A stretch of 49,628 nt of DNA from an uncultured Prevotellaceae bacterium (GTDB lineage Bacteria > Bacteroidota > Bacteroidia > Bacteroidales > Bacteroidaceae): the NCBI GenBank assembly GCA_902768785.1, contig CACXMM010000028.1, positions 1 through 49,628 on the forward strand. The letters are read 5' to 3'. The stretch's first letter is position 1. Every line of letters begins with the position of its first letter. The notes below the pieces were generated by a model, which saw only the letters and a list, made by a program, of their open reading frames with translations, was not told the origin of the DNA and ran no database searches. Of the stretch, positions 1 through 9,453 are shown in pieces. The position numbers were made by a program, and so were the translations under genes.

Positions 1-83
1 ATTATTATTATTTTAATTCGTGGGATAATTTTTCGCTTACGCTCAAGGCACTCTTCAAATTATTCAAATTCGTTTCCAATAAA

Positions 84-96
84 TCGCCGAAGGCGA
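84..96. repeat. TCGCC-NNN-GGCGA small palindrome
   Basis: A 13 bp palindrome with arms TCGCC and GGCGA. The same arms with other centres occur at 41661-41673, 41818-41830, 46517-46529 and 46540-46552, always between genes. The function is unknown. Confidence 0.5.
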
Positions 97-131
97 CCCC
101 AAAAACCCTCAAAAGTCGAAACCATACATTT

Positions 132-395
132 TCGAAGAAGTGTCATCTAAGGGTTGTTCCGAACGGCGTTATCACTTGTTCCGACGGCATCTACGACTCG
201 TTCCGCCGTCATCTATGGGGGTAAAGTGACGGCGGAATGACCCTTAAATGACGTCGGAAAGGGTGTAAGTAAAGGTTAGGATGGTAGAAAGTAACCTTTA
301 CTTGTGTTTAAAGTAACCTTTACTTGTCTGCAAAGTAACCTTTACTTGTATCCAAAGTAGCCTTTACTTTGAATCCAATCAGCCGTTACTTGCAC
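132..395. repeat. Tandem array A, 22 bp period, about 12 units
   Basis: The stretch divides into successive 22 bp units without slippage. Units at 154, 176 and 198 share GTTCCG in the same place. Units at 132 and 198 share TCATCTA-GGG. Units at 286, 308, 330 and 352 share AAAGTA(A/G)CCTTTACTT. The two sub-families follow each other in one phase. Inverted repeats are present: TTCCGCCGTCA pairs with TGACGGCGGAA, and AAGTAAAGGTTA at 267-278 pairs with the next unit. The array fills most of the space downstream of the guanine deaminase gene. It is not a CRISPR, because the period is too short and there are no spacers. Confidence 0.8.
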
Positions 396-483
396 ATAAC
401 GCTCCTTTTGGATACTTCCGTACACTCCATTCGTTCCCCTTCTTCCAATTAGAGAACTTTTGCAAATCTTAATTTTTGACGAA

Positions 484-1848
484 TTATTTTGACAAGTTGC
501 CACTTGTGGTAAGCAGGTACGACTCAGGGAGTTTGATCTCCTTACCGCGGCAGAAACGATGCGTGATCTGACGGTCATCACCCACACAGATAAAACGTTC
601 CAGTCGTTCCAACAGCGAATACTCCTCAGGATGCAGCACTTCGTCGTCGATAACCAGTGCGTCGAACTCGTAGCCTGGTTCGAAGCTGCCTACCTTTCCG
701 AAGAAGCGGCCAGCAGACTTAGTGGCCATCCAGAATACTTCAGACAGGGTGAGGAAGGCATTCTTGTGGTCAAGCATGTAGTGCATCTTACTCACTTGAA
801 CGGCATAGGTCAACATGCGGAACATGTTCAAGTCGTGCCCCCCGCTGATGTCGCTTCCGAGTCCTACCTGCAGTCCTTCGTCGAGGAAGGTGCGTACAGG
901 AGCCATACCCGAAGAGAGGTTGAAGTTGGATGTGGGACAATGGGCTACCATGACACGGTTGCGTTTCATCATCTCCAGTTCATTACCCGATGTCCAGACG
1001 CAGTGGGCCATGATGGTCGGCGTCTGTCCGAAGAGTCCATAGCGGTTATAGGCATCGCCATAGCAGGTGCTCTCCTTTTCCAGATCCTGTACCCAGGCAA
1101 TCTCTGACGTGTTTTCCGAGAGATGCGACTGAACAGGCAGCTGGTATTTATTGGCGAGTTCACCACAGGCCTTCAGCAACTCAGGTGTACACGATGGCAC
1201 AAAGCGTGGGGTGATGATGGGACGTACCAAGGCATCGGGCTGGTTGAATTCGGCAATCAGTTGCTCGTTACCCTCGATGGCAGCCTCTACGTCTTCCGAA
1301 AGGTTCTCAGGACAGTTGCGGTTCATGGCCACCTTACCCACCCATGCACCCATGCCTGCTTCCTGATACAGCTTCATCAGCAGACGGGTGCTTTCGGTGT
1401 GTATGGTGCCAAAGACGCAGCTGCGCATGGTACCGAAGAGCCACTGTGTATGGAGGAAACGGCGATACATGCGCTCGGCATAATGGATGTCGGCATATTT
1501 TGCCTCCTCGGGGAAGGTGTAGTTCTGCAGCCACGGCAGTAGTTCCAGATCCATGGCCACGCCCTGGTTATGCACCTGAGGTGCATGCACGTGCATGTCG
1601 TTCATGGCGGGGATGAGCAGACGGTTGCCGAAATCAACAACCTCCACATCATGCCATTGGGCATCACACGCTGCGGCCGCCTCTGATGTCTCGCAACGCG
1701 AAGAACAGTGTGTTTTGAGCGAGGCCAAACTGGTCGCTATCCCTGCCACACGACCGCCGTCATCCACGGCGATATAACCGTTCTCCAATACCTCGAAACG
1801 GCTCTTCTCCTTTGTATAGAGGATATGTGCTTTGTAGATTCTCTTCAT
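484..1848 (-). CDS. guaD: Guanine deaminase-like amidohydrolase
   Basis: A 454-residue metal-dependent hydrolase of the amidohydrolase superfamily, predicted to deaminate guanine to xanthine in the cytoplasm for purine salvage. Metal ligands are visible: H86 and H88 in the HVHAPQ motif, H242 in QSHLSE, H282 in MAHCVW and D333 in GLGSD. The stretch MDLELLPWLQNYTFPEEAK is characteristic of guanine deaminases and argues against other chlorohydrolase-like deaminases. Residues about 45-68 are a Cys- and Ala-rich insertion before the barrel that looks variable. The gene stands alone with its own promoter at 1897-1927, divergent from the secreted protein gene. Substrate is inferred from family resemblance. 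Confidence 0.85.
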   Translation of the reverse strand: MKRIYKAHILYTKEKSRFEVLENGYIAVDDGGRVAGIATSLASLKTHCSSRCETSEAAAACDAQWHDVEVVDFGNRLLIPAMNDMHVHAPQVHNQGVAMDLELLPWLQNYTFPEEAKYADIHYAERMYRRFLHTQWLFGTMRSCVFGTIHTESTRLLMKLYQEAGMGAWVGKVAMNRNCPENLSEDVEAAIEGNEQLIAEFNQPDALVRPIITPRFVPSCTPELLKACGELANKYQLPVQSHLSENTSEIAWVQDLEKESTCYGDAYNRYGLFGQTPTIMAHCVWTSGNELEMMKRNRVMVAHCPTSNFNLSSGMAPVRTFLDEGLQVGLGSDISGGHDLNMFRMLTYAVQVSKMHYMLDHKNAFLTLSEVFWMATKSAGRFFGKVGSFEPGYEFDALVIDDEVLHPEEYSLLERLERFICVGDDRQITHRFCRGKEIKLPESYLLTTSGNLSK

Positions 1849-1896
1849 AACGCATTGATCATGGTTCCATCATATTTTTACTCCAATTCCTGTCTG

Positions 1897-1927
1897 CAAA
1901 GATAATACTTGTTTTTGAAAGCACCAA
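1897..1927 (-). promoter_or_regulatory. Predicted promoter of the guanine deaminase gene
   Basis: On the minus strand a -7 box TATCTTTG (1897-1904) lies 20 bp downstream of a TTG (1925-1927), matching the Bacteroidetes sigma-factor consensus. It is 49 bp upstream of the start codon. Confidence 0.65.
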
Positions 1928-1983
1928 GGATTCTGACGATATATTAAGACTTGGCGGTTCACACTTTTTTACTTCATTATATC

Positions 1984-2012
1984 TTGAGTTTCAAAAAAAT
2001 AGTGTATCTTTG
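1984..2012 (+). promoter_or_regulatory. Predicted promoter of the secreted repeat protein gene
   Basis: TTG (1984-1986), an 18 bp spacer and TATCTTTG (2005-2012), followed after 52 bp by the chosen ATG at 2065. An upstream in-frame ATG at 1951 lies before this promoter and is therefore unlikely to be used. Confidence 0.65.
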
Positions 2013-2064
2013 CAACCAGCAAGAATCGTTATGTAGTATAACACTAAAAAACAGACAAGACACA

Positions 2065-3918
2065 ATGAAAAAAGTAATCATCGCACTGATGGCATCCTTG
2101 TTCCTTGCCGTGGATATGCAGGCACAAGATGACATGTATTATGACATTATGGTGGCTGGTGACTATGTGACCAGCGAAAACATCAACAATCTGTCGAAAT
2201 TGAAGTATGTCAAAGGCGGTACCATCACCTACAGTCCTTCGACAAAAGTGCTTACGCTCAATAATGCGGTTATCGACGTGACGGAGGTGCAGGCTCAAGG
2301 TATTGTCTTGGGCGAGAATGGTGCAACGGTCAAGCTCATTGGCAAAAATACCGTCAAAAGCAAGTATGCGGCCTTGCATATCAAGGCAAATACCACCATT
2401 ACAGGTTCTGGACAACTGATGCTTGAGGGTCAGGAATATGGTATCCGTCTGATTAATCGGTTTCAAAGACTCATCATCAAAGGCGGTGCCATGGTAAAAG
2501 CCAAGGGTGGAAAAATTGGCATCTGGACCTATGATCCTACCGGTAGGTTAGGTATCACTGATGATGGCACCAAAGTCTTGGCTTATGGTAATGAGGGTGC
2601 CATCTGTAACTTTGCCACTATTGTTATTGAGAATGCGGCGGAAGTCATCAGACCTCTCGGTGCTGAGATCGCTGATGGGAATGTGGTGGATGCACAGGGT
2701 AATGACGTGAAAGGGAAATGGGTGGTCATCAAGAAAAAGGTGACACCCACCCAGACCCTGACTCTCAGTTTCAGTAAACGACTGGTGAACACTGATAACC
2801 TGACTGAGGATCAAAGACTGGCCCTGGATTGTCTGGCGCAGTTCAACGTGCTGACATCCGTAACGAAATCGGATCCCAATTACATCATATACCGTTACCA
2901 GCAAAACGATCTGCTGGCGCTGAGAGAGAAAAACCTCACCGTGTACCCGAACGTCACATCGGCAAATAACGTCAGCTATAACCTGACCGATGAAAACCAC
3001 AATGCCGTGGAAATCACAGAGGATGGAGTCATCCCCCTGGAGGAATACAAGACAGTGAAGCTGGTCTTCAACCTGTCGGCTCCCTCACAGACAAAAGCCG
3101 TTACCTTTACCAAACGACTGCACCAAGAGAGTGACTTCAACGAAACAGACCTGCCTATCGTGGAAATCATGGGTATGTATGGATTGCTGGGACGCAAGAC
3201 AGGTCCACGTAATTGTACCTTTATCATCAACGACAAAGAAAAGAACTTGATAGCCTTCCCTAAACAAGGAGACAGTTTCAATGTGTTCCCCGATGTTACC
3301 TCCGCCGACAATATCTCCCTTACATTGACGTTCATTCACCATCAGAATTTCATCGAACTTTTGGGATATGACCCTTATGCCGATTGTAATATGTTACAGA
3401 TGAAGTTCAACGTGGCAAAGCCCAACAGTACGCTGAAGGTCGCATTCCCCACAGGCGAGACTCCTCTCAGTTCTCCCGATTCCTATATGGAAAAGCTGGT
3501 GACAGCCATTATTGGATTGGCCTATTTCGGGGTGTTGAACCCAACGGTTGGGATGAACAACGAAACATACCTGCAGGACAAGAATGGCAAGACATTATTT
3601 ATTTTAGCTAAGGATGTTACCAAGATAACCGTGCCTGACAACGTGACGAAGGCGGACAACTTCACATGGAACATTACTGATGAGCAGCATACAAGGATTA
3701 TTACTGAGTTGACCGGCATCGACCCAATTGGTAACTACAGCACCGTCAATGTATGCTTCGGGGAAAATAATATGGTGGCTACCTCGATCCCTGATTTGGA
3801 AAGCAACACGGATCCTCATCCTGACACCTCTTTCTACAACCTGCAAGGGCAACGTGTGGAACATCCGCAAAAAGCCGGTATATACATTCATAACGGAAGG
3901 AAAGTCATCGTCAGATGA
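2065..3918 (+). CDS. Secreted repeat protein with CTD-like C terminus
   Basis: 617 residues from the ATG at 2065, chosen because a signal peptide starts there and the promoter lies just upstream. The signal peptide ends MQA followed by Q21. Residues about 50-200 are rich in short beta-type repeats resembling a beta-helix. Three diverged repeats of about 110 residues follow, starting near 228, 343 and 455; each opens with a beta strand and a KRL- or TGE-like motif and contains VT(S/K)A(D/N)N. The C terminus (YNLQGQRV, then GIYIHNGRKVIV) resembles the short Prevotella form of the type IX sorting domain. Surface or extracellular location is inferred; no enzyme motif was seen. Confidence 0.75.
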   Translation: MKKVIIALMASLFLAVDMQAQDDMYYDIMVAGDYVTSENINNLSKLKYVKGGTITYSPSTKVLTLNNAVIDVTEVQAQGIVLGENGATVKLIGKNTVKSKYAALHIKANTTITGSGQLMLEGQEYGIRLINRFQRLIIKGGAMVKAKGGKIGIWTYDPTGRLGITDDGTKVLAYGNEGAICNFATIVIENAAEVIRPLGAEIADGNVVDAQGNDVKGKWVVIKKKVTPTQTLTLSFSKRLVNTDNLTEDQRLALDCLAQFNVLTSVTKSDPNYIIYRYQQNDLLALREKNLTVYPNVTSANNVSYNLTDENHNAVEITEDGVIPLEEYKTVKLVFNLSAPSQTKAVTFTKRLHQESDFNETDLPIVEIMGMYGLLGRKTGPRNCTFIINDKEKNLIAFPKQGDSFNVFPDVTSADNISLTLTFIHHQNFIELLGYDPYADCNMLQMKFNVAKPNSTLKVAFPTGETPLSSPDSYMEKLVTAIIGLAYFGVLNPTVGMNNETYLQDKNGKTLFILAKDVTKITVPDNVTKADNFTWNITDEQHTRIITELTGIDPIGNYSTVNVCFGENNMVATSIPDLESNTDPHPDTSFYNLQGQRVEHPQKAGIYIHNGRKVIVR

Positions 3919-4155
3919 CTTTCCCTCAACTATCTCTCAGCAAAAAAATACGCTGCAACTCTCAACGAGCTGCAACGTATCAACTATGTTTAACTAAAAA
4001 TCCTTTTCTGAATCAAATGGGAGCCTCACGGTTACCATTGTCATCCATTTCAACAATCATGAAAACTTACCTTAATCTAATAACTAAAAACCTAAATCTA
4101 TTACTACTAACCTAAACAATCTACACGTGTTGATTCTTGAATTTTTAGTCTGTTT
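3919..4155. other. Convergent intergenic region, no gene seen
   Basis: 237 AT-rich bases between the secreted protein gene and ispF, which end towards each other. There is an imperfect hairpin near 3948-3980 (TACGCTGCAA against TTGCAACGTA with mismatches), which may help terminate transcription. No 22 bp array was found here. Confidence 0.4.
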
Positions 4156-4635
4156 TCACTCCTGATAGATCAACACGGTGGCGTAGGCACTCATGCCCTC
4201 TTCACGACCAGTGAACCCCAGCTTCTCGGTGGTGGTGGCTTTGATGGAGATGTTCTCCTCATCGGTATCCATCACCTCCGCCAGACATTTCTTGATGGCA
4301 GGCACATGGGGATTGATTTTCGGACGTTCGGCACAAACGGTGGCATCGAGGTTACCAAACTGGTAGCCTTTGCCGCGGATCAGCTCCATCGTCTTGCGGA
4401 GGATGATCTTGCTGTCCATGTTTAGCGTGTCATCGGAGGTGTCGGGGAAATGGTAACCGATATCGCGCATGTTCGCTGCCCCCAGCAGGGCATCGCAAAT
4501 GGCATGGATGAGCACATCGGCATCGCTGTGCCCAAGCAGTCCTAAACTATGTTCAATCTTAATACCGCCCAACCACAGATCGCGATCGGGTACCAAACGG
4601 TGGACGTCGAAGCCCATACCAACCCTACACTTCAT
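4156..4635 (-). CDS. ispF: 2-C-methyl-D-erythritol 2,4-cyclodiphosphate synthase
   Basis: 159 residues, the normal length. IspF makes the cyclic diphosphate intermediate of the MEP isoprenoid pathway in the cytoplasm. The N terminus RVGMGFDVHRL carries the metal ligands D10 and H12. GHSDADVL, HAICDALLGA and the FPD segment are typical, and the C-terminal TTEKLGFTGREEG is the family signature. The start overlaps the porV stop by four bases, so it is the last gene of the porU-porV run; this order is also known from Porphyromonas. The next MEP gene in the window is dxr at 32.1-33.3 kb. Confidence 0.96.
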   Translation of the reverse strand: MKCRVGMGFDVHRLVPDRDLWLGGIKIEHSLGLLGHSDADVLIHAICDALLGAANMRDIGYHFPDTSDDTLNMDSKIILRKTMELIRGKGYQFGNLDATVCAERPKINPHVPAIKKCLAEVMDTDEENISIKATTTEKLGFTGREEGMSAYATVLIYQE

Positions 4636-5813
4636 CTAAACAGGTCTTTTATGCCGTCCATGTCGAACGCCAAGGTGAAACGCAGGGTCTGGTCGAGCGG
4701 GTTACTCTTTGCTGTGGCAATGACATAGCCTACATCCAAAGAGAACACGTTCATGCGGAAACCGGCACCCAGCGTGAAATATTTTCTGTTTCCTTTGTTC
4801 TCACTCTCATGGTGGTAACCGCCACGGATAGAGAACTGGTCGTGATAGACATACTCTGCACCGACGCTCCAGCTGATCTCCTGCAGCTCTTCCTTGAAAC
4901 CGCCAGGGGCATCGTTGAAGCTCTTGAAGATACCGCTGATGCTGCTCACATTATAGTAGTGGTCCTCGGCGTAAGCCTCACTGTAGTTACCATCTTCGTC
5001 CTTGGGGTAGGTGGGTACCAGCAGCTTGTTCGCATCGGCAGCGATGGAGAAGCGGTTATACTCATCCACGGGCACCATCAGGGAAGCACCGAGGCGCATG
5101 TTGGTAGGGATGAACTCACTGTGGTTGTCACCTCCGAAGGAGATCTTACTACCGATGTTACTGATGTTCAGTCCTAATCCCAGCTGACATTCGCGCTGTC
5201 CGATGTTGAGATAGTTGTTGTAATAGCAGGCGATATCGGCAGCGAAGGCACTACCAGGTGACACATCGTCGGTATAGTCGTAGGTGAGATCGGAATAGAT
5301 CCAGCGCACACCGGCGGCAATGGAGAACTTCTCACTGAGCATCAGCGAGTAGGCTACGTCGATCGACATCTCATACGGGTTGATGGTCATGGCATCCTCG
5401 TCCATGCTGGTATAGACCTCTCCCAGGGAGAAGTAGCGCAGGGAACCACTCACGGCACTGTAGTCACCGATGCGGTAGTATCCGGCCAGATAGGCCAGGT
5501 CCATGTCATTCACCAGCTGTCGGAGCCAGGGTGTGTAGTTCAGTGCCACACCGGCCCTGCTGATGGTGAACGGGTATTTGGCGGGATTCCAGTACTGGGA
5601 GTTCACATCGGGATCGGTGGCTGCTCCCACATCACCCATACCTGCCGCCCTGGCATCGGGTGCGATGGTCTGAGAGGTGACTGAGGCATGTACCGGATTG
5701 AACATGTCTTCTTTGTCTTGTGCCACCATGGTGAGTGGTAGTAGCAGGAACAGCAGGAGGGGCATGGCCCTTCGGATGGCTGTTCTCGTCATGCTATCGT
5801 TTTTTCTTTTCAT
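4632..5813 (-). CDS. porV: Type IX secretion outer-membrane protein PorV
   Basis: 393 residues: a signal peptide (hydrophobic LLLFLLLPLTMVA, then Q), a short linker and a beta-barrel of the FadL/PorV kind with alternating aromatic strands to the C terminus. PorV shuttles type IX cargo from the translocon to the attachment complex, where PorU removes the sorting domain. The segment DARAAGMGDVGAAT after the signal peptide is typical of the family. The gene lies directly downstream of porU and overlaps ispF. An alternative start seven codons in (5792) would also give a signal peptide. Confidence 0.92.
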   Translation of the reverse strand: MKRKNDSMTRTAIRRAMPLLLFLLLPLTMVAQDKEDMFNPVHASVTSQTIAPDARAAGMGDVGAATDPDVNSQYWNPAKYPFTISRAGVALNYTPWLRQLVNDMDLAYLAGYYRIGDYSAVSGSLRYFSLGEVYTSMDEDAMTINPYEMSIDVAYSLMLSEKFSIAAGVRWIYSDLTYDYTDDVSPGSAFAADIACYYNNYLNIGQRECQLGLGLNISNIGSKISFGGDNHSEFIPTNMRLGASLMVPVDEYNRFSIAADANKLLVPTYPKDEDGNYSEAYAEDHYYNVSSISGIFKSFNDAPGGFKEELQEISWSVGAEYVYHDQFSIRGGYHHESENKGNRKYFTLGAGFRMNVFSLDVGYVIATAKSNPLDQTLRFTLAFDMDGIKDLFR

Positions 5814-5836
5814 ATTCTCGTTGTTGTATATTCATG

Positions 5837-8800
5837 TTAGTGGATAATCACCAGTTTCTTGGCCTTCGATACCTTATGACCGCCATCGCTGTGCAAGGTG
5901 GCGCGATAGAGATAGATGCCCGTATCCAGAAGTCCGTTGCTGAGATCCCAAGTGGTGGTATAGGCACCGTTGGTGACAACGCCTGTCTCGGTGGTCTGCC
6001 ACACCTGTCGGCCACTGATGTCAAAGACATCAATGGTTACGTCAATCGGACTGCCTATACGGTCGTGACTGACGATGAAGGTGGTGCTGTTGCGTGCTGG
6101 GTTCTGTGTGACACTCACACTGAGGGGTCCTGGTTTGAGGTTACGAACCACATTAAACGACAGCTCCGTGGTGGTGGAGTTGTTCAGGATGTCCCAGGCA
6201 CGGAACTTCAGCTTGTGTCTGCCAACGGTCAGCTCAGGGATGCTATAGTGGGTGGCTCCCTTGGTATAGGAGCCGAATTCATATTCGAAGTTATGGTTCA
6301 GGTTATAGGTCTTTGCCATGTCACCGTCGATGATCAGCTCCAGATCATGACCGATACCGTTACCTGTGGTGTTCAGTCCGTCCTTGTCGGTGATCTCTGC
6401 GACGAAATAGGGTGTGGTGTTCACGTCACCGCCATCTACGAAATCTGGGGAGTTCAGGTAGCAGAACACCGATGGTCCGATGGAGTCGTTGGAGGCGAGA
6501 TCGGATCCTCCCACGATAAACTTTTCCGTGCATCCGTTGGCAGCCTCGGAGAGGTCGTCTTTCAGTGCATAGATATTGATGAGTCCGCTGTCATCGCTGT
6601 AGTTGATGTCCTTCGGTACGGAGAAGCTAAAGGTGAAGGCTCCGTTCTTCACGGTGTTGGTACCGCTGAACAGCACCTTCGTACGGTCTTCATATTCCAG
6701 TGCCTTATTGGCACCGCTCGTTGACTTGTTGTTCAGCAGACAGACGATCTTCTCCTTGGAGTCGCGTACCGTAACGGTCATTTTCCCGTTGAACGTTTCG
6801 TCCTTCACACCGGAACGTTCGATGTGTCCGCTGATGGTAGCAATGGATCCCGCTTTCATCACCGGCAGGGTAGAGCCGTTTTGCACGTCGTGCCCGTTGA
6901 TGTCATCGATTACGGCTTGCAGGGTGGGGATGTTCAGCACCAGGGCAGGGTCTCCCAAGAGGGAGTACTGCAGCTTGTTCACCGAGCGGTCACTGCTGCT
7001 GGTGGGGATGCCATTATCCTTGTAACCAGTGATGACGGGGGTGAGAATCCTGTTCTTTGCCAGTCGCTGCGCCTCACCGATGGAGTTGAACTGTCCTTTG
7101 CTGTTCCGCATGAACAGGTACTTCATATACTGCGAGTTGATGAGCAGGTTATACTGGGTATATACCGTTCGGGTGGTGCCGAAGAAGGCCACGGCGCCGC
7201 CTCTGTTGTTGAACAGAGCGGACTCACCGATGTTATCGGTTTGTCCATCGAAGGGCATGATGTCACACGAGGCGGTAATCCAGAGGGGGAGGTTGGTGTT
7301 GGTGAAACCTTCGAAATCGGCGAGGTTGAGCACACGCTCATCAGAGAGGGTGGTGGGCATGCCATGACCGCAATAGTCCATCACCAAGGCACCGTCGGCT
7401 TGCTGTTGTCTGACGAGGGACACCACGTCGGGATAGCTGTCGCCAGTGGAGGATGACACGCGGTTGTAGGCATCCCACATCACGCGTTTCATATAGATAG
7501 CGGGGTTCACCATGAGCACGGAGTCGGCGGCAGTGAGCGCATCTTTCATGTGCACGTTGTCGTTACCGTCGTCACCTAACACCATCACGGTGTTCTGCCA
7601 GGCTCCCGCATTCTTGTTCTCGGAATAGCTGATGGTCTTGTCAACCAGGGTTTTGGCCTGTTCCACGGTGCGTGCAGGGAAACGGCCCACAGCCACATCG
7701 GCGCGGTCGGAGGTCTGGGGGTTCGCTCCTTCTCCATCATCAAGGTAGCAGAAGAAGCTCTCATCGACATAGCAATATACCTTATTAAAAGAGTTCTCAC
7801 TCTCATGACAGAGCAGGAAGTCATCGGGCTGGAACCCTTTCCAAGCCTTTGTATTCATACGGTTGTCCCAGGCACAGTCGCCGAAGAGCAGCAGGTAGCG
7901 CGGCAGCTCCTCATCGGTCTCTGCACGGTCGTAGAGCATCTTCAGGTAACGGCGGTAGGCATTGGTGTCGGGTGTTCCGCTGGAGAATTCATTGAACAGT
8001 TCGTCGGCGGGAACGATACGTGTCTTTAGTCCGTCATGCTGCTCATGGAACGCCTTCAGCCGTTCTGCCTGTGTAAGGAGATGCTGACTGGTAGGGATGA
8101 TGATCACCATCTGGTAGCCATTGTCGGCATGGAGGTCTTGGTTGGTGATGTTATAGACATATTCAGGCTCGGCGAAGTCATCGGTGCTGAGGTCCTCCAC
8201 AGGACGATAGGGTCCTGACATGGCACCGATGTAGTCGAGACGTACCACGGCTCCTTGGGTATTGGTGATCTTGATGGTGTTGGTAGGCTGGAAGGTACCC
8301 ACATCGAAGAGTGCTCCTACCATAACGCCCTTGTCGTATTCCGTATTGTTCCTCTTCAGGTAGATGGAACCTAACAGAGAGTCGTTCATCTCCACATTGA
8401 CCACGGCATCGAGACCCGTCGATACCGACACAAACAGGTTTGCTTCTTCATCCCAGGAGCCGCTACTTTTGCCAGGGCCAGCGATGGTATAGGTCTTTGA
8501 TTTACCTTCTTCGATAGGATCGTCTTCAAAGAGGTTGCGGCCTCCTTCAAACCAAGCGTAGTTATCCACCTCATGAAGGGTATGATTGTACTCTTCACCA
8601 GGATAGAAACTGCTGACGAAGGCGGCGCTGTCAACCGTGAGGGGCTCGTCATCACTCTCGGTGATGAAATAATAGCCATAGTCGGAGAAGGGGTTTCGGG
8701 TGCGCTGGGCACTGTACCGGCTCCAGGTAACGGGCCCTTGTGCATGGAACAGGCGTCGTCCGTTCACCGAGCAGGTAGGTACCTCTTTCAGGTCATCGTT

Positions 8801-9451
8801 GTCTGTCAGGTAAGTGCCGTTGAGTCTTTCGGGTTGCAGTGCTCCTCCATAGCCATAGATCTTTACCTTATTCAGATTGGAGAAGCCTGCTTTTTTGATC
8901 AAGGACTCAGTGAGTTGGTAGATACCGGTCTCGGGAATGCGGATCTTTGCCCAGCTGCCGGTAGCCAATACCGAGTGCTCGGCATAGCGTGAGGAGGCTG
9001 TGGTGGCTCTGGTTTCCATGGCTACAGCGCGTCGCATGGCAGCATCGTCTTTCTCATGTGCCTCCACCTCGAGCATGAAGCTCACCAGTTTCATCCACCG
9101 GCCGTTACGCTTCACGATGGGTGAGAATGCTACCTCCAGGAAGCCGTTCTTACGGTCAACCACTACCTGGGTATCGATGTATGGGAGGACAGGAGGGTCG
9201 CAGGCAAAGAACTGTTTGCATTTCAGCGTATCCTCCCGGCTCATGGCGATGAATTCGGGGTATTTGAAGGTTACGGTATAGGTGGAGTCATCGTAGTTCC
9301 TGCCTAATTCGAAGGAATGGGAGAATACCGGCAACAGCGTATCGACCTTGACCTCCTCGGCGGTCAGGTTGAAGAACTGCTGCCGTTGCGCTTGCAGGGT
9401 AGTCGCGCAAAACAACAATACTACGCTGATGATCTGCTTGAGTATTCTCAA
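5837..9451 (-). CDS. porU: Type IX secretion sortase PorU
   Basis: 1204 residues. PorU is a gingipain-like (peptidase C25) surface enzyme that cleaves the C-terminal domain of type IX cargo and attaches the cargo to A-LPS. A signal peptide ends LQA with Q next. A long N-terminal beta region precedes the caspase-like domain, whose catalytic His is in DYCGHG (near residue 696) and Cys in ITASCD (near 729). The last 90 residues form a sorting domain of its own (NPARN, FDISGRQVW, GIYLYRA, KKLVI). It starts 2 bp after the FAH gene and porV follows 23 bp later. It is somewhat longer than the Porphyromonas protein. Confidence 0.94.
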   Translation of the reverse strand: MRILKQIISVVLLFCATTLQAQRQQFFNLTAEEVKVDTLLPVFSHSFELGRNYDDSTYTVTFKYPEFIAMSREDTLKCKQFFACDPPVLPYIDTQVVVDRKNGFLEVAFSPIVKRNGRWMKLVSFMLEVEAHEKDDAAMRRAVAMETRATTASSRYAEHSVLATGSWAKIRIPETGIYQLTESLIKKAGFSNLNKVKIYGYGGALQPERLNGTYLTDNDDLKEVPTCSVNGRRLFHAQGPVTWSRYSAQRTRNPFSDYGYYFITESDDEPLTVDSAAFVSSFYPGEEYNHTLHEVDNYAWFEGGRNLFEDDPIEEGKSKTYTIAGPGKSSGSWDEEANLFVSVSTGLDAVVNVEMNDSLLGSIYLKRNNTEYDKGVMVGALFDVGTFQPTNTIKITNTQGAVVRLDYIGAMSGPYRPVEDLSTDDFAEPEYVYNITNQDLHADNGYQMVIIIPTSQHLLTQAERLKAFHEQHDGLKTRIVPADELFNEFSSGTPDTNAYRRYLKMLYDRAETDEELPRYLLLFGDCAWDNRMNTKAWKGFQPDDFLLCHESENSFNKVYCYVDESFFCYLDDGEGANPQTSDRADVAVGRFPARTVEQAKTLVDKTISYSENKNAGAWQNTVMVLGDDGNDNVHMKDALTAADSVLMVNPAIYMKRVMWDAYNRVSSSTGDSYPDVVSLVRQQQADGALVMDYCGHGMPTTLSDERVLNLADFEGFTNTNLPLWITASCDIMPFDGQTDNIGESALFNNRGGAVAFFGTTRTVYTQYNLLINSQYMKYLFMRNSKGQFNSIGEAQRLAKNRILTPVITGYKDNGIPTSSSDRSVNKLQYSLLGDPALVLNIPTLQAVIDDINGHDVQNGSTLPVMKAGSIATISGHIERSGVKDETFNGKMTVTVRDSKEKIVCLLNNKSTSGANKALEYEDRTKVLFSGTNTVKNGAFTFSFSVPKDINYSDDSGLINIYALKDDLSEAANGCTEKFIVGGSDLASNDSIGPSVFCYLNSPDFVDGGDVNTTPYFVAEITDKDGLNTTGNGIGHDLELIIDGDMAKTYNLNHNFEYEFGSYTKGATHYSIPELTVGRHKLKFRAWDILNNSTTTELSFNVVRNLKPGPLSVSVTQNPARNSTTFIVSHDRIGSPIDVTIDVFDISGRQVWQTTETGVVTNGAYTTTWDLSNGLLDTGIYLYRATLHSDGGHKVSKAKKLVIIH

Positions 9452-9453
9452 TC

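Noticed and set aside
132-395. CRISPR array
   Set aside because: The 22 bp units abut directly, with no separate unique spacers, and no cas genes are in the window.
5735-6724. A long plus-strand frame opposite porU
   Set aside because: It is a shadow of the porU and porV coding strands with no family features of its own.
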